NCBI RefSeq assembly: GCF_030272615.1
Contig: NC_081412.1
Location: 142,930,247 to 142,994,246 of the forward strand
DNA length: 64,000 bases
Source: Cryptomeria japonica
Lineage: Eukaryota > Streptophyta > Pinopsida > Cupressales > Cupressaceae
Direction of reading: 5' to 3'
Part shown: in pieces, positions 21,393 through 33,230 of the stretch
Position numbering within the stretch: the stretch's first letter is position 1
Layout of the letters: every line of letters starts with the position of its first letter
The notes under the pieces: model-generated
The model's input: only the letters and a program-made list of their open reading frames with translations
Databases searched by the model: none
Told to the model about the DNA's origin: nothing
Position numbers and translations under genes: made by a program

Positions 21393-22346
21393 ATATCAAA
21401 GAGCAATGACGACAATCTTCCATGATTTCATGCATACTTTGATGGAGGATTATGTTGATGACTTGTTGTGCAAATCTGTCACCAGAGATAGTCATCTAGC
21501 TATTTTGGGCCCAATCTTTGACAGAATGGAGACCTACAAACTCAAGCTCAATCCAAAAAAGTGTGTCTTTGGTGTTACAGCTGGAAAATTGCTCGGATAT
21601 ATTGTTTCCCACTGAGGCATTGAGGTCGACCCCGCCAAGGTCAAAGCAATCATGGATATGCCTCCACCTTCCAACCTCCAACAATTAAGAAGTCTGCAAG
21701 GAAAGCTCCAGTCAATTCGTCGCTTCATAGCTCAGTTGGCCGACAAATGTCATCCATTCCAACATCTATTGCACAAAGGTGTCGCTTTTAAATGGACTGA
21801 GCAATGCCAATCAGCCTTTCAAGCTCTTAAAGACTATTTGTTGTCGCCACCCATCCTAATGCCTCCTATCGAAGGAAAGCCATTTCTATTGTATATCTCT
21901 GCAACTGAAACAGCATTAGGAGTTCTTTTGGCTCAACAAGATGAGAACGGCAAAGAAAGAGCTATTTACTATATCAGCCGGACACTGGTAGGCTATGAGC
22001 TAAATTATTCAACTATTGAGAGGGCATGCTTAGCAGTGGTATTTGCAACACAAAAGCTCCGACATTATATGCTAAGCCATCAAACATTGCTGATTGCCAA
22101 AATTGATCCTTTAAAATATTTGCTCAGCCGAGCAGCTTTAACAGGTTGCCTAGCAAAATGGGTCATGATTCTCAGTGAATTTGACATTGAGTATATGGAG
22201 CGAAAGGCGATAAAAGGACAAGTCATAGCAGATCAACTGGCAGATGCTCCTATTTCAGACGATCGTCCCATGTTAACTGATTTCCCAGATGAATCAGTCT
22301 TTGCTCTCACACCATCCAATGAATGGAAGTTATACTTTGATGGGTA
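21390..22346 (+). pseudogene. E RT (palm end) and RNase H fragment
   Basis: Everything between the primer-binding site and the RT palm has been lost: the frame begins at STYQRAMTTIFHDF only about 15 bp after the primer-binding site. Active site YVDDLL is present, then LNPKKCVFGV and GIEVDPAKVK. The first RNase H module (LLYISATETALGVLLAQ) and the start of the second (WKLYFDG) follow. One TGA at about 21613 replaces a probable Arg codon. At 22340-22350 the frame passes without interruption into D's RT thumb. E's integrase and 3' LTR are missing. Confidence 0.85.
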
Positions 22347-24819
22347 CATTATATCAGCTTGTGGCATTGAAGTAGATCCTGAAAAAGTCAAAGCTACCAT
22401 GGAGATGGAGTCACCCAAGAAAATAGGTCAATTTTGATCTTTACAAGGATGGTTGCAATCAATCAGGAGATTTGTTTCTCAGTTGGCTAATAGATGCCTT
22501 TCGTTTACCCATCTTCTATATAAAAATATTCCATTCAAATGGGATACAAAATGTGAAGAATCTTTTTTGCAAATAAAAGAATATCTTATAAGTCCTCCAG
22601 TACTAATATCACCAACCAAAGGGATACCATTGTTGCTCTATGTCTCAGCAACAAGTGTATCATTAGGCTCTCTCCTAGCTCAACATGATGATGAAGGAAA
22701 AGAAAGAGCAATTTATTATATCAGTAGAACACTTGTTGGCTACAAATTAAATTATTCCTCAATTGAAAAGATATGTCTAGCAGTTGTATTTGCAACTCAA
22801 AAACTATGACATTATATGTTGATTCATTCTATGAAACTAATAGAAAAGATAGATCCTCTCAAATATTTGTTGAGCAAGTCAACATTGATAGGGAGACGAG
22901 CCAAATGGGTTATGATACTGAGTGAATTTGACATAGAATATGTTGACCAGAAATCTATCAAGGGACAAGTCATCGCTGATCAATTAGCTGATGTACCTTT
23001 ACAAAATGACATGCCTTTGCACATCAAATTTTCTAATGCAGATATCTTGACAGTAAGTACAAACTTTTGGGAATTGTACTTTGATGGTTCTTATACCCAA
23101 TATGGATCAGGCGCAGAAATCTTTTTCATCTCACCTCAAGGACATACAATTCTGAAATCATATAGGCTGCGATTTCCATGTACCAATAATACTGCAAAGT
23201 ATGAAGCATTGGCTATAGGGCTCAAAATGGCCATTGAATGGAATGTCAAAGAACTCTATTTCTTTGGTGATTCACAACTTATCATTAATCAAATAAATAA
23301 TAAATATCAAACAAAGGATGATAATCTTATGCCATACAAACAATTGGTGGAGGAATTTAAAGAACACTTTAAAGAAATCACATTCACCCATATTCCAAGA
23401 AATGAGAATAAAACAGTAGATGCAATGGCTACAATAGCATCTCTCTTGCAAAATAAGGAGAATAAACAACATTACAAATTTCTTGTGGAAGATATCTTAA
23501 CCCCTACCATCCAATCCCAGCATACCTATCGAATTTTCCATATACCAGGAACCAGTCAATCCTTATACGGTCAAACCTACCAATATTTGAAAGATCATAT
23601 CCTTCCTCTTGAATTATCTCATAATCAGAGAAGAAACTTTATCCGTCAGTCCTCTCGCTATACTATTATTGCTGATATCCTATATAGGCATTGTCTAGAT
23701 GGTACTTTGTTGAGATGTCTTAAAAAACATGAATCTGAGAGAGTTCTTAACGACATTCATGCAAGTATTTGTGGTACACACTCAAGTGGTTTAACATTAG
23801 CTAAGAAACTTCTTCGTATGGGTTACTTTTGGCCTACTATGGAAAGAGATTCATTCACCTATGCTAGAAAATGTAAACAATGTCAGATCCATGGAAATAT
23901 CATTCATGTGCCAGCACAAGAGTTATATCCTATGACAGGATCATGGCCATTTTCACAATGGGGCCTTGATTTGGTAGGAAAGATCAATCCCTCATCTTCT
24001 AGTGGACATAAGTTCATTTTGATTGCTACTAAATATTTTACTAAGTGGATTGAAGCAGTGCCTTTAACAACAGTGACAGGAGAAAAAATATCATCATTCA
24101 TTTTGAATTACATAATCTGTCGCTATGGAGTTCCTATGACCATTATCACTGATAATGGAAGACAATTCAAAAATCAAGATGTGAAAGAGATATGTGAATA
24201 GTTTCATATCTAATATAGGTTCTCTACTCTATATTATCCACAAGGTAATGTTCATTCTGAGGCATCAAACAAAACTATCTTGAAAATCTTGAAGAAAACA
24301 ATCAATGAAGCTAGAAAAGACTAGCACATTCAGCTAAATCTTGCTCTTTGGGCATACCGAACTAGCATCTGCACTCCAACAGGGGCAACTCCATATTGTT
24401 TGGTCTATGGATCAAAAGCTATATTACCTATAGAAGTAGAGATACCTTCTCTATGAGTATCCTTGCATGGTCTTATACCAGAAGAAGAACAACGAGTCTC
24501 TTGACTCCAGGAACTAGAACTGATTCAAGAATGTCACCAAAATGCAATAGAAAATTTTTAAGTATACCAACAAAGAATGGAAAGAAGCTATAACCACAAA
24601 GTTAAGCCACGTATTTTCCAAATTGGGGATATAGTTCTAAGGGAGAATCCAAGAAATCAACAAGATTGGGAAAAGAAGGGAAAATTCAAACCAAATTGGC
24701 TAGGACCTTTTGTCATAGTAGCAACATATGGATCAGAAGCATACAAGTTATCTACCCCTGAAGATGATTGGTTTGATGAACCTATCAATTATATCCATCT
24801 CAAGAAATTCTATGCTTGA
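22347..24819 (+). pseudogene. D RT thumb, RNase H and integrase
   Basis: The stretch begins at IISACGIEVDPEKVKATMEM, homologous to but clearly diverged from the E copy 740 bp upstream. Two RNase H modules follow (LLYVSATSVSLGSLLAQ; WELYFDGSYTQYG, NNTAKYEAL, FGDSQLII). Integrase has the HHCC region (DIHASICGTHSSG, KQCQIHGN), WGLDLVGKI, IITDNG and SEASNKT, so its D,D,E residues are all present, unlike C. The C-terminus is SYNHKVKPRIFQIGD, NWLGPFVIV, HLKKFYA. Stops occur near 22436, 22807, 24199, 24211, 24322, 24453, 24500 and 24558, all in one frame without frameshift. Codon use is more AT-rich than in E. Confidence 0.85.
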
Positions 24820-26700
24820 GATATAAAGTCTTAAAAAAATCAATAAGAAGCATATAAAGTCCTAAAAAAATCAATAAAAAGCATATAAAGTCCTAATTTT
24901 TTTTTTTAAAAAAGCATCTAAAATCCAAAAAACTGCAATAAATTTAGATGGTGAAAACCTGGTAAACAAGCGCTATCTAAGAAGTAGGTTCCTCCATCTA
25001 TGAGATCTCTTTGTGCACCTATCCACTCCATCCTATCACATCTATCACTTCCATCTATCTTACCTTATCCATTCCATCTTCCATCTTTTGCATCCATTGC
25101 TCTAAACCATTTAGCAAGAAATATGCAGCTTACCAACAGTTATCAATCTTTGACATACTTGTAGTAGTCATTGTCTTAGATTTTATCAAAATCAATCATA
25201 TTTGCATTTCTATCCCACCATGGTTTGGATCTTGATCAATTCATACATCCATAATAATTTTTTGTTTCCAATGGGGGCAAAATCCTAATTCCTTTTGCTA
25301 AGGTGATCTTTTGAATCTTTGAAAAAATCCAAAACATTAAAAAAATTTAGAAAAACAAAAAACACTTGGGATTTTGAAATAGATAACAAGCAACAAATCA
25401 ATGAAGATCAAGGCATTTCATCAATAATTGAATCATGAAACTCAGGAAAACAAAAAATCGATCAGCAAGTAATAAAGGATTATCAAAGATCATTCATCAA
25501 GATGATTATATCAGTTAATGACCATAAGAACATGTGAATGACATGCAAGATTCAGTGTTTATATCTTGATTTATTTCTAATCATGTCCTCTATGGAACTC
25601 AAGGATGTCCATGACTAGAGAAGCTATGATGGGGCATGATTATTTTCTTTGATTGGTGTCTGTGGTTTATCTCTTACTAAAGTATGTACTTGTCTAAGGA
25701 TATGATCGACAAAAGATCAAGGAGGACATTACAAGTCATGCATGAAAGGAGATAATCCTTGTCTGTTCTGCAAGCAATAACCAGGTCAACTTGATCCATT
25801 ATATCAAGTTGCTTGTATTAACTTGCTATATCAAAATCCATGTAAGGAATACTCAGGTCATCTTGAATCATTATGTCAAGTTGCTTGTATTTTCTTATGA
25901 CATTTTAAAGCTCAATGATGAGATCAAGCACTGTTACAAAGATAGCGTATGAAGAATGGCAGTACAATTTTTTAGTCAGCTCATTATTCAGTTGCATTAT
26001 AAGCATTCATGGTTAGCTGTATTATAAGAATATAATTTCATTAACAGATCAACGGGCATAAATAAAGATTGAGTATACTTGGACAAACAAAAAAAATTTG
26101 CATTTAATCATTATAGGTGCATTCTTTTAGAATCATTTTAACCATCATCCATTTTCATTTAGTTGTATATAAATAATTTGCATTAGTTTGCATTCAAATA
26201 AGTGCATTTTATTCATCATATAGTGTATCATCATTATAGTTTGCATTATCATTTCATTTAATATCATTTAGTTGCATCTTTGCACTTAGATTCATAATCA
26301 TTATAAACATTTCATATAGATCATTTGTATCATCATAAAAAACAAATCAATCATTCATTTGCATTCCATATAGGTCATTGCATTTGCATCATTTAAGATA
26401 GTAATCATTTTCATTTGCATCCAAGATCATCAAAAACCAAAAACAAAAACAAAAACATATAATCATTGCATCCATATCATCATCAAATAGAATAACATGC
26501 ATAAAGAAACATCATCCATATAATCACTATATCCATAAAATCAAAGCATATAGATCATCATCAAATAGAGTAACATGCATATAAATCATCATCATCATAT
26601 AGAGTCCATGTCTGCATATAGATCATCATAAAACGGTAAAATTTCAAGTATACAATGATATTAGATAAACAATACAAATGCCTCATCAAATACAAATCAA
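24820..26700 (+). other. D 3' non-coding region, part 1
   Basis: No coding domain is visible. A short tandem repeat of CATATAAAGTCCTAAAAAAATC type follows the pol stop (24830-24915), then GGTGAAAACCTGG (24949), shared with C. 26100-26640 is a low-complexity stretch of CATCATATAGATC-like words. I see nothing else in it. Confidence 0.5.
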
Positions 26701-26889
26701 GTCACGGTTGTCTTGTACCACTACCACCTGACTCTATCCATCTTTGTGGTTGTGGGCAAGAAGATCCTCCAGATGCCTATCTCCCATCATCACCACTCCT
26801 CTAAGGAGATCCCATGCCCCCACCATTGCTAGTATCCATCAACATGGTGGTATGATAACTACCTGCTCTCTAGCTCTCTATAACTACCT

Positions 26890-28840
26890 CCTCATATCAT
26901 CATCGCCAGTGGGAAGTCTCCTTCCCAGCCCAAACTAATGCTCTAACAGTGTCTGCCAAGAGAGTACCTGATCCAACCTTTTGAATGTGATCAAGAAGGC
27001 CCTGAGTATCCTATTGTCTCCTAACATCTCTATCCCTCTCATTCATAAGAGTCTGCACCTGTACTCGAAGCTGCTCAATATGTGCTCTCAAACTATCAAT
27101 GGTATCCTGCCCTAGCACACCATGCTCTGGTGCATCCTGTTCTGGCATATCATGCACTAGTGCATCCTTCTCTGGTAAATCCTGTTGTGGTGCATGAACC
27201 CCAATCCCCTCACCACCAACCTATCCAACTGCTGGAATCTCGGTCTGAGTAACTCTCTAAACCCATCATCTAATCAAGGGAACATGATCCTCAGGATCCT
27301 CATCATCTCCACCATGCACTGCAATAACCCTAGGATTTGGCTGAATCTAACCAAAATCAATACCTCTCCCACAACCCCCATCCAGTCCACTCACCCTACC
27401 TCTTGTCAATGGAAACCCTCTCGATGATCTCATGCCTACCATACTCCCTCCTAACCCATACAACATCTCTCCCACCCATAGGATGTGCTCTCTCAATCTT
27501 GCCAATTGGTCCAAACAGTCCTCCATAGACTCTCAAGTGACCTCCCCTCCATCTAGGCCTCCTCCCACCACCACCTCCATCCCCACCCTCATCTCCACCG
27601 CCCCCGACCTCATGAGAAGCTCCAAGCTCTCGTCTCCATCTCCATCTCCTAGAAACTGGATCATCTAAGTCATCATCATCATCTCCTGAGATGGGAGGAG
27701 GATCTTCTAGACCAGTAATGCGAGGAAATGGATGAGCTAATATGTACTGAGCATAATATATAGTAACCCCAGGATCAAGAATGTGCAATATCATATCATA
27801 AGCCACTCTCAGAGTAGGAACAAACTCTGCATGAGCAATCTCAAATGATAAAGAAGGTCCTCAATCTTGCCTATCTCTGTAACGGCGAGCATATATCGTC
27901 ACACCAGTAGGCATAGGCTGGATGATGCCAAACTATCTCAAAATACGACCAATCAACTATCGCTCAACAATGTAAGGAGCCCAACCAATGACATATCTAC
28001 TTTGCATGATAAATGGAAAGGTCTATGCATCATCCATCCATGGCTCACAATCAAGATATGGTCTCCAAGTAATACTATCCAATGAATCAAGAACCCAACG
28101 CCAATGCTCCATCTTACCCAGATTATGCTAAGTAAGGATACTTGCATAGAAATACACATATGGCTGCCTCTCTCCACAAACTCTATGATGGATATGGCAC
28201 GTAATAGCAATGTGCTCCTAGCACCAAATCTGCAATAAAGTGCATCTTGTAGACAAACTTGCGCTCTCATCATACACCACCTGATGAAGATCATGATATA
28301 AATGTGCCAACACACAAACACCCCAAGCATATCGAGTACGATGCTACATCATACTCAGGAGAATCTCACCCCATCCAATGGAAAAAACTCATGATCTCCT
28401 ATTAGGACATATAAATCCTCCAATCAGACCAACAAGAATAGCGAGAAGAGCCTCATAATACATCACCATATCTACCCATCGAATCTCTCCTCTACCAATG
28501 CTCTCATCAGCAAACATGACTCTGCAAGCCTCTATCCCAACCCAATCCTGAAAATCATGTTGCACTAGCTCGCCAATCACTGGGATGTGCAGAATCCTAT
28601 AGACATCCTCAAGAGTCACACTAATCTCACCCATAGACAGGTGGAAAGTGTTATGCTCATTGTGCCATCTCTCAGCTAACGTCGTCAATAATCCTCTATT
28701 ATGCGGAATCTCAGGCATATACAACAAATGGCATAAACCACAGGTATCTATGTGTCTAATCTCTATCTGGGTTAGCTCTGGAACTAAATGACCCACTGCC
28801 GGTAATTTCTCCCGACACTAGAGAACATCAAGTTTCTCCT
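26890..28840 (-). pseudogene. Antisense plant-mobile-domain (PMD) ORF inside D
   Basis: Read on the - strand, the N-terminal part gives CGLCHLLYMPEIPHNRGLL, LAERWHNEHNTFHLSMGEIS and VTLEDVYRILHIPVIGE, the signature of the plant mobile domain (aminotransferase-like, PF10536). The same frame continues through IRWVDMVMYYEALLAI, WGVCVLAHLYHDLHQVVYDE, WRPYLDCEPWMDDA and on to a low-complexity RRWRWRRELGASHE region near 27600. After a frameshift near 27370 comes an acidic segment and a likely coiled coil (IDSLRAHIEQLRVQVQTL). About ten in-frame stops interrupt; most fit C-to-T change at CGA or CAG, one at TGG. The true start is not clear. It lies between D's pol and 3' LTR on the opposite strand, a position known for extra ORFs of Tat-lineage elements. 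Confidence 0.75.
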
Positions 28841-29320
28841 ATTTATTGAAGCAATCAAATTATCAATCAATCTATCCAATCGATCAACAATCATTATTTA
28901 TCTATCAAATCAATCAAGTGATCAATCAACAATCTAACTATCTCTCAAATTAATCAAGCGATCAATCAACAATCTATCTATCTATCAAATCAAATTGAAG
29001 CAACTTAAGCTATCAAATCATTTTAAAACCTATCAATCATGGTTTTCTATCAATCACTGAGTTCAACCAGAACTCTACTAAGTTCTTGCATCAGAAACTA
29101 AATCAGTTTCTTAGAGTTATTCTATCAATCAATCAAATCTATTGATCAAGTGATCAATCAACAATCTATCAATCTATCAATCAAACGATCAATCAACAAA
29201 TCTATCAATCTATCAATCACGTAATCAATCAAGCTAACTATCCAACCACATCACACAATCACTCGATCGGGTCCCTATTCATCATCAATGTGTATTAAAC
29301 ACGTTATATCTAATCATCAA
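28841..29320. repeat. ATCAATCA / CTATCAAT low-complexity tract
   Basis: Almost the whole stretch is built of ATCA, CTATCAAT and CAATCAAC words, a decayed 4-8 bp microsatellite upstream of the PMD ORF. No gene. Confidence 0.7.
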
Positions 29321-29329
29321 AGTGATTTT

Positions 29330-29660
29330 TAGCCTTTGCACTTATCAAAAACATCAAATTTGAGCAAATGCGCTATCCTATTGAGCATTTGTGCTAAACT
29401 ACAGCAAATGTGATAAATCTAAGAGCATTTGCACTAAACTAGTGCATATGCGCTATGCTTTTGAACAATGCACTAAATCTAAAAGCATATGCGCAAACTG
29501 ATGCAAATGCGCTACCGTAATGAGCATAAGCGCTAACAAATGAAACATATGCACAAAACTATGCATAAGTGCTAACATTCTTAACATATGTGCTAACAAA
29601 ATAAGCATATGTGCTAATCTATGCATTTGTGCTAAAGCAAATTGCAAAAGTACTAACTTA
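29330..29660. repeat. GCATATGCGC(TA) array in D
   Basis: About fifteen degenerate copies of a 10-12 bp motif (GCAAATGCGCTA, GCATATGCGCTA, GCATTTGTGCTAA) at roughly 20-bp spacing. Several contain the palindrome GCATATGC or the CpG word TGCGC. It lies just upstream of the antisense PMD ORF. The frame 29453-29701 (-) is a product of the repeat. Confidence 0.7.
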
Positions 29661-30167
29661 ACACCGAAAAAATCACAAAAAATGTAAAAATTCAAAAACA
29701 CACTAAAAACATGAAAATTTGCATGAAAACTTGAAAATAAAGCTTGGGATAAGATACATACCGGATATCCATACTCAGCAAGTCACTGATAATGCCAAAC
29801 ACGCTCAAATCGATGGTTCTCCACGAGAATCACCATTTCGCCACCTCAGCAAGAATATTTTCTCCACAAGCTGACAAGGATAACAATGAAATTAAAATTA
29901 GCCTTGGTTATTTTTATATTTACTATTTGAAGAGTAATTAATTTCAATGGGGAAATTTAATTTGTTTTTTCTAAATGAATTTAATTGACTAAATTTTTAT
30001 CAATTATCATGAGATCAATCATTCAAACAATAATTTTCGACAATTTCATGATCAATCTCCCGAGGGGGCACATAATCAGGATTTTTATCTCTATCAGGCG
30101 CATTATCGAGACTTGATTTAATCTTTGAAACAATGTTGTCTTGACATTATTTCAAAGAGGGGCAAAA
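29661..30167 (+). other. D 3' non-coding region, part 2, with polypurine tract
   Basis: AT-rich and without a gene. It ends in CAAAGAGGGGCAAAA (30153-30167), the polypurine tract just before LTR D. A second similar purine word (GAGGGGGCACA) lies near 30062. Confidence 0.6.
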
Positions 30168-31372
30168 TGTATACACATAAGAATTGGCTATGAACAATTA
30201 AATAAATATTTTCTATTTATTTAATAATTATTCTTCTATTAAATAGTTAATTTGAAAAGATTAATTTATTTAAATCATTTTCTTGTCTCTCTATTAATTA
30301 ATTTAATTGAAATTATTTATTAATTAATTCATCTATCATATTCTTCTAATTAATTAAATATCTAATATTTAATTATTCCTCTAATCAAGTTAATTAAATA
30401 TCTAATATTTAATTATCTCCTCCTATAGTCTCAAATATTAAATAATTTCTAAATTATTTAAATCTATTATCCAAATCACCTTCCATCTCCACTTCATCTT
30501 CCCTTTGCCAACTCATCAAACATGTGGCTAAGGAAATTAATATTTCTTAAATATTAATTCATCATTTATCTTCAACTTCCAAATTTAATGAAAACTGTGT
30601 GCGTACACATATTTCATAACCATTTCTTATATTCTCTCCAACACCCTCTACATCTTAGGAAGGACTTGAGTCCACTTGTCCTATCATGCCTAAATTTCCT
30701 CCAACCATTCCTAGATTCTCTCAGTCAGCAACCCAGTCAAGGTGAGATGAGTGACACTTGTCTTTTCCTTCCCCCTTTCTCTCAACCTTCACCTTTTCTT
30801 ACAACCATTCAAATATGTAGATCTGATCATGACCATTGATTTGAGCCACATCATCTCATCCTCTCAAAGTCTATAAAATCAAGAGCTTCAGTTGAGAGAG
30901 AGTTAGTCTTCAAATTAATCATGTAGTATTGCATATCATAGTATCAGTTAACTACAAGTTATTAGTCCATTCTTCATATGCCATCTTGGAAGCCATCAGT
31001 GCATTGTCTGAGAGCACACCATCTGCAACCAGGAAGAGTGGAGTTAGGACACAATAAAACATAATCCATGAAGGTAATATTAGTATTTTATTTTATATGT
31101 ACTTCATGTAGTTTCATTGGTTGAGTTTAGATTTCCTATAGCATTTCCATTTGTATTTTGTGAAACTAACTTGTTGCAGGTTGCATTCTGAGGATGAAAT
31201 TCAAGTCGACATAGTTCCCATTCAAGGTTTTCTCCTTTTCTCTATTTCTAAGAAACTTGCATGTTTTTTCATGGTTACCTCATTAGGCTTTAGGCCGGAA
31301 CCCATCATGCATTCATCTTTTCATTGTTTTTCCTTTATCTTTGCCTCTCTCCCAGTTGTGCATTCAGAGGGG
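30168..31372 (+). mobile_element. D 3' LTR
   Basis: It starts TGTATACACATAAG after the polypurine tract, with AATTAAATAAATATT repeats like those in LTR C. TATAAAA lies at 30872-30878. The end is not certain: CA at 31362 is possible, or the LTR is cut by sequence L, which starts at 31373. No second copy of LTR D is in the window to settle it. Confidence 0.65.
30872..30878 (+). promoter_or_regulatory. TATA box, D LTR
   Basis: CTATAAAATC about 705 bp into the LTR, followed by AGAGCTTCAGTTGAGAGAG, a typical plant transcription-start context. Confidence 0.6.
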
Positions 31373-31504
31373 TGTTGGAATAAATAATTCGTATATTAAT
31401 TATTCACTTAATTGCATTAATTCACTAAATAATAAATTATTTAGTTAATAGATTAATTATGAATAATTAAATAATATTTATCTCCATGCATAATGCAAAC
31501 TAGG
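31373..31504 (+). mobile_element. L: small LTR, left part
   Basis: It begins TGTTGGAATAAATAATTCG. H is inserted at 31504; L resumes at 55516 and ends GTGTAACA at 55786, giving 403 bp with TG...CA ends. It is either a solo LTR or the 5' LTR of the chromovirus remnant that follows. No duplicated target site was found at its ends. Confidence 0.55.
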
Positions 31505-32570
31505 TGTTGGCATGATTGGCATAACTGATGCAGATCAAGAATGGTGACTGAACCGGTAAAGGACTATTTGTGATGACATTGTGATGAAGAGATTGAGATG
31601 GCATGATCGGATGACCTTGATCAGTTATTTGTGTTGTCATTGATGGCAACTGATGTTTACTATGATGCATTTTGTCATCTAAGTCTTTTTGGTCTACCGA
31701 AAATGCCTTACCGATATTATAGACAGTGAACTGGAATTAAGACCTTAACCGGTAAACGATGAACGTTTTGATTTGATATGGTGATTGGTGATGATTGAAG
31801 TGTTGTGGTTTGGAATGTGAACTTTTATCATTATAATATGTATTTGACCCGAACTGCATCATGTTTTGGATATCCAAAATTATGTTTATGTTTTCTGTTG
31901 TATTTTTGCTAGGGTTTAAGAAGGGTTTAAGGACCGATAAAGAATTCTCTTTATCGCTAATGATTTTTGGTTTAGCGGTGATCTACATTAAGTTCAAATA
32001 TTGGTGATGATGTGGCACAAACCGTATGAAGTGCTTGAAATATTTTTTGGCATGTTTGGAGAGCGAATTTCTTGGGAGTATGCAAAGTGCTTCATGGAGT
32101 GTTCTAAGGGTTTGACTTTGTATCAAATCAAGATGCAATGATCATTCAAAAGTTGTAATTGATTGTAATGATTCAAATGATAATCAATGATGATATGTAA
32201 TGAGTTATAAAAGATCTTTGATGATCTATGTTGTAATTCTTAGGGTTTTGTAACTGACTAAGTTGAAAAGTTTGTTTATGTCAGTACAGTTGATGTTTGT
32301 TGTGTCAGTGGTTTTGAGAAAAGTGTGAAGCTGAACCAGAGTATGAGATCTAGCAGAGAGTAGCAGATTTGGAGCTTAATTGGATCTAATCAAGCAAGCA
32401 GTTAAGTTTTCTACCCAGATCATTCATTATTGTTCTCTAACAATTGCAACAATCAAAATCCCTTAACTGGGTAGGTCCAAATAGGCCTTACATTATAAAT
32501 CCCTTAACCAGGTAGCTCTATATCAGAGTGTTAAATCCGCTTGTGAGGTTGATCCTAATAGGTGAAAGAT
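31505..32570 (+). mobile_element. H 5' LTR, left part
   Basis: Begins TGTTGGCATGATTGGC. It aligns with 54009-55070 of the 3' LTR until the insertion J at 32571. TATAAAAG lies at 32206-32213. A near-palindrome TTGTCATTGATGGCAA occurs near 31636 and again in the 3' LTR near 54139. Confidence 0.9.
32206..32213 (+). promoter_or_regulatory. TATA box, H 5' LTR
   Basis: TATAAAAG before ATCTTTGATG. The matching place in the 3' LTR (about 54695-54705) reads ATTAGTAAAAG, so the 3' copy has lost the box. Confidence 0.55.
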
Positions 32571-33137
32571 TGAAGCAGTCACCGATGAGGAGGGACCTCA
32601 AGGAGATGAATCTAGATCGATCAGCAAGAGTAACACAACAGAAATACACATATATGATGGAGGCAATGCAGAGAAGATAGTTTATTGCATGAAATTTGAT
32701 TACATCCTGTGTGGGGGAAAAAGTGACACTAAGCAAACATGCCCTAATCTCACTTTCAATCACACACTTGTGGAATACGAAAGAGCCTAGAGGTATCACA
32801 TAATTGGCTACTTCTTTCTGTGGAAGAGAGAGCCATGGGCTACCTATTAGGATTTATGTTCCTTTGTTGCAAATGATAGATAAAATGATGCAAGTTCAAC
32901 TACTAGCCCTAGAGTGCAAGTATGAACTAGTAACAAGATTGCAAGATTGAGATTAAGTGATGAAAAGTTGTAAACACAAGGATAAAAGGAGAATGTAGAT
33001 GTGTACCTGGGGTTAAAATCTGAGTGGAAATGTTTGGGACGGGGGCGTGGGCGCCACTGTCCTGATTCTACACCTGAAACTGTTGTTTTGCAACCTGAAA
33101 AGCTATTAGAAAAATGCTGAAACTGCTGTCTGACAGA

Positions 33138-33230
33138 AGGACCAGGGTGCCCAGCGCCCCTATCCCAGGGACCAGGGCATCCAGCGCCCCTGTCCTGGTA
33201 GGACCAGGGTACCCCACGCCCCTATCCTGG
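33138..33230 (-). repeat. GGCGCC array, three units, A2 3' LTR
   Basis: Three 30-bp units of GGACCAGGG(T/C)GCCCAGCGCCCC type. The 5' LTR of the same insertion has two (40105-40168), which accounts for the 30-bp length difference between the LTRs. Confidence 0.8.

Noticed and set aside
22347-24819. Simple tandem duplication of RNase H within one element
   Set aside because: The two copies are too diverged and differ in base composition; joining of two elements fits better.
27953-28330. 125-codon ORF overlapping the PMD region on the same strand
   Set aside because: It lies in a different frame from the PMD frame, which shows the conserved residues; it is a shadow.
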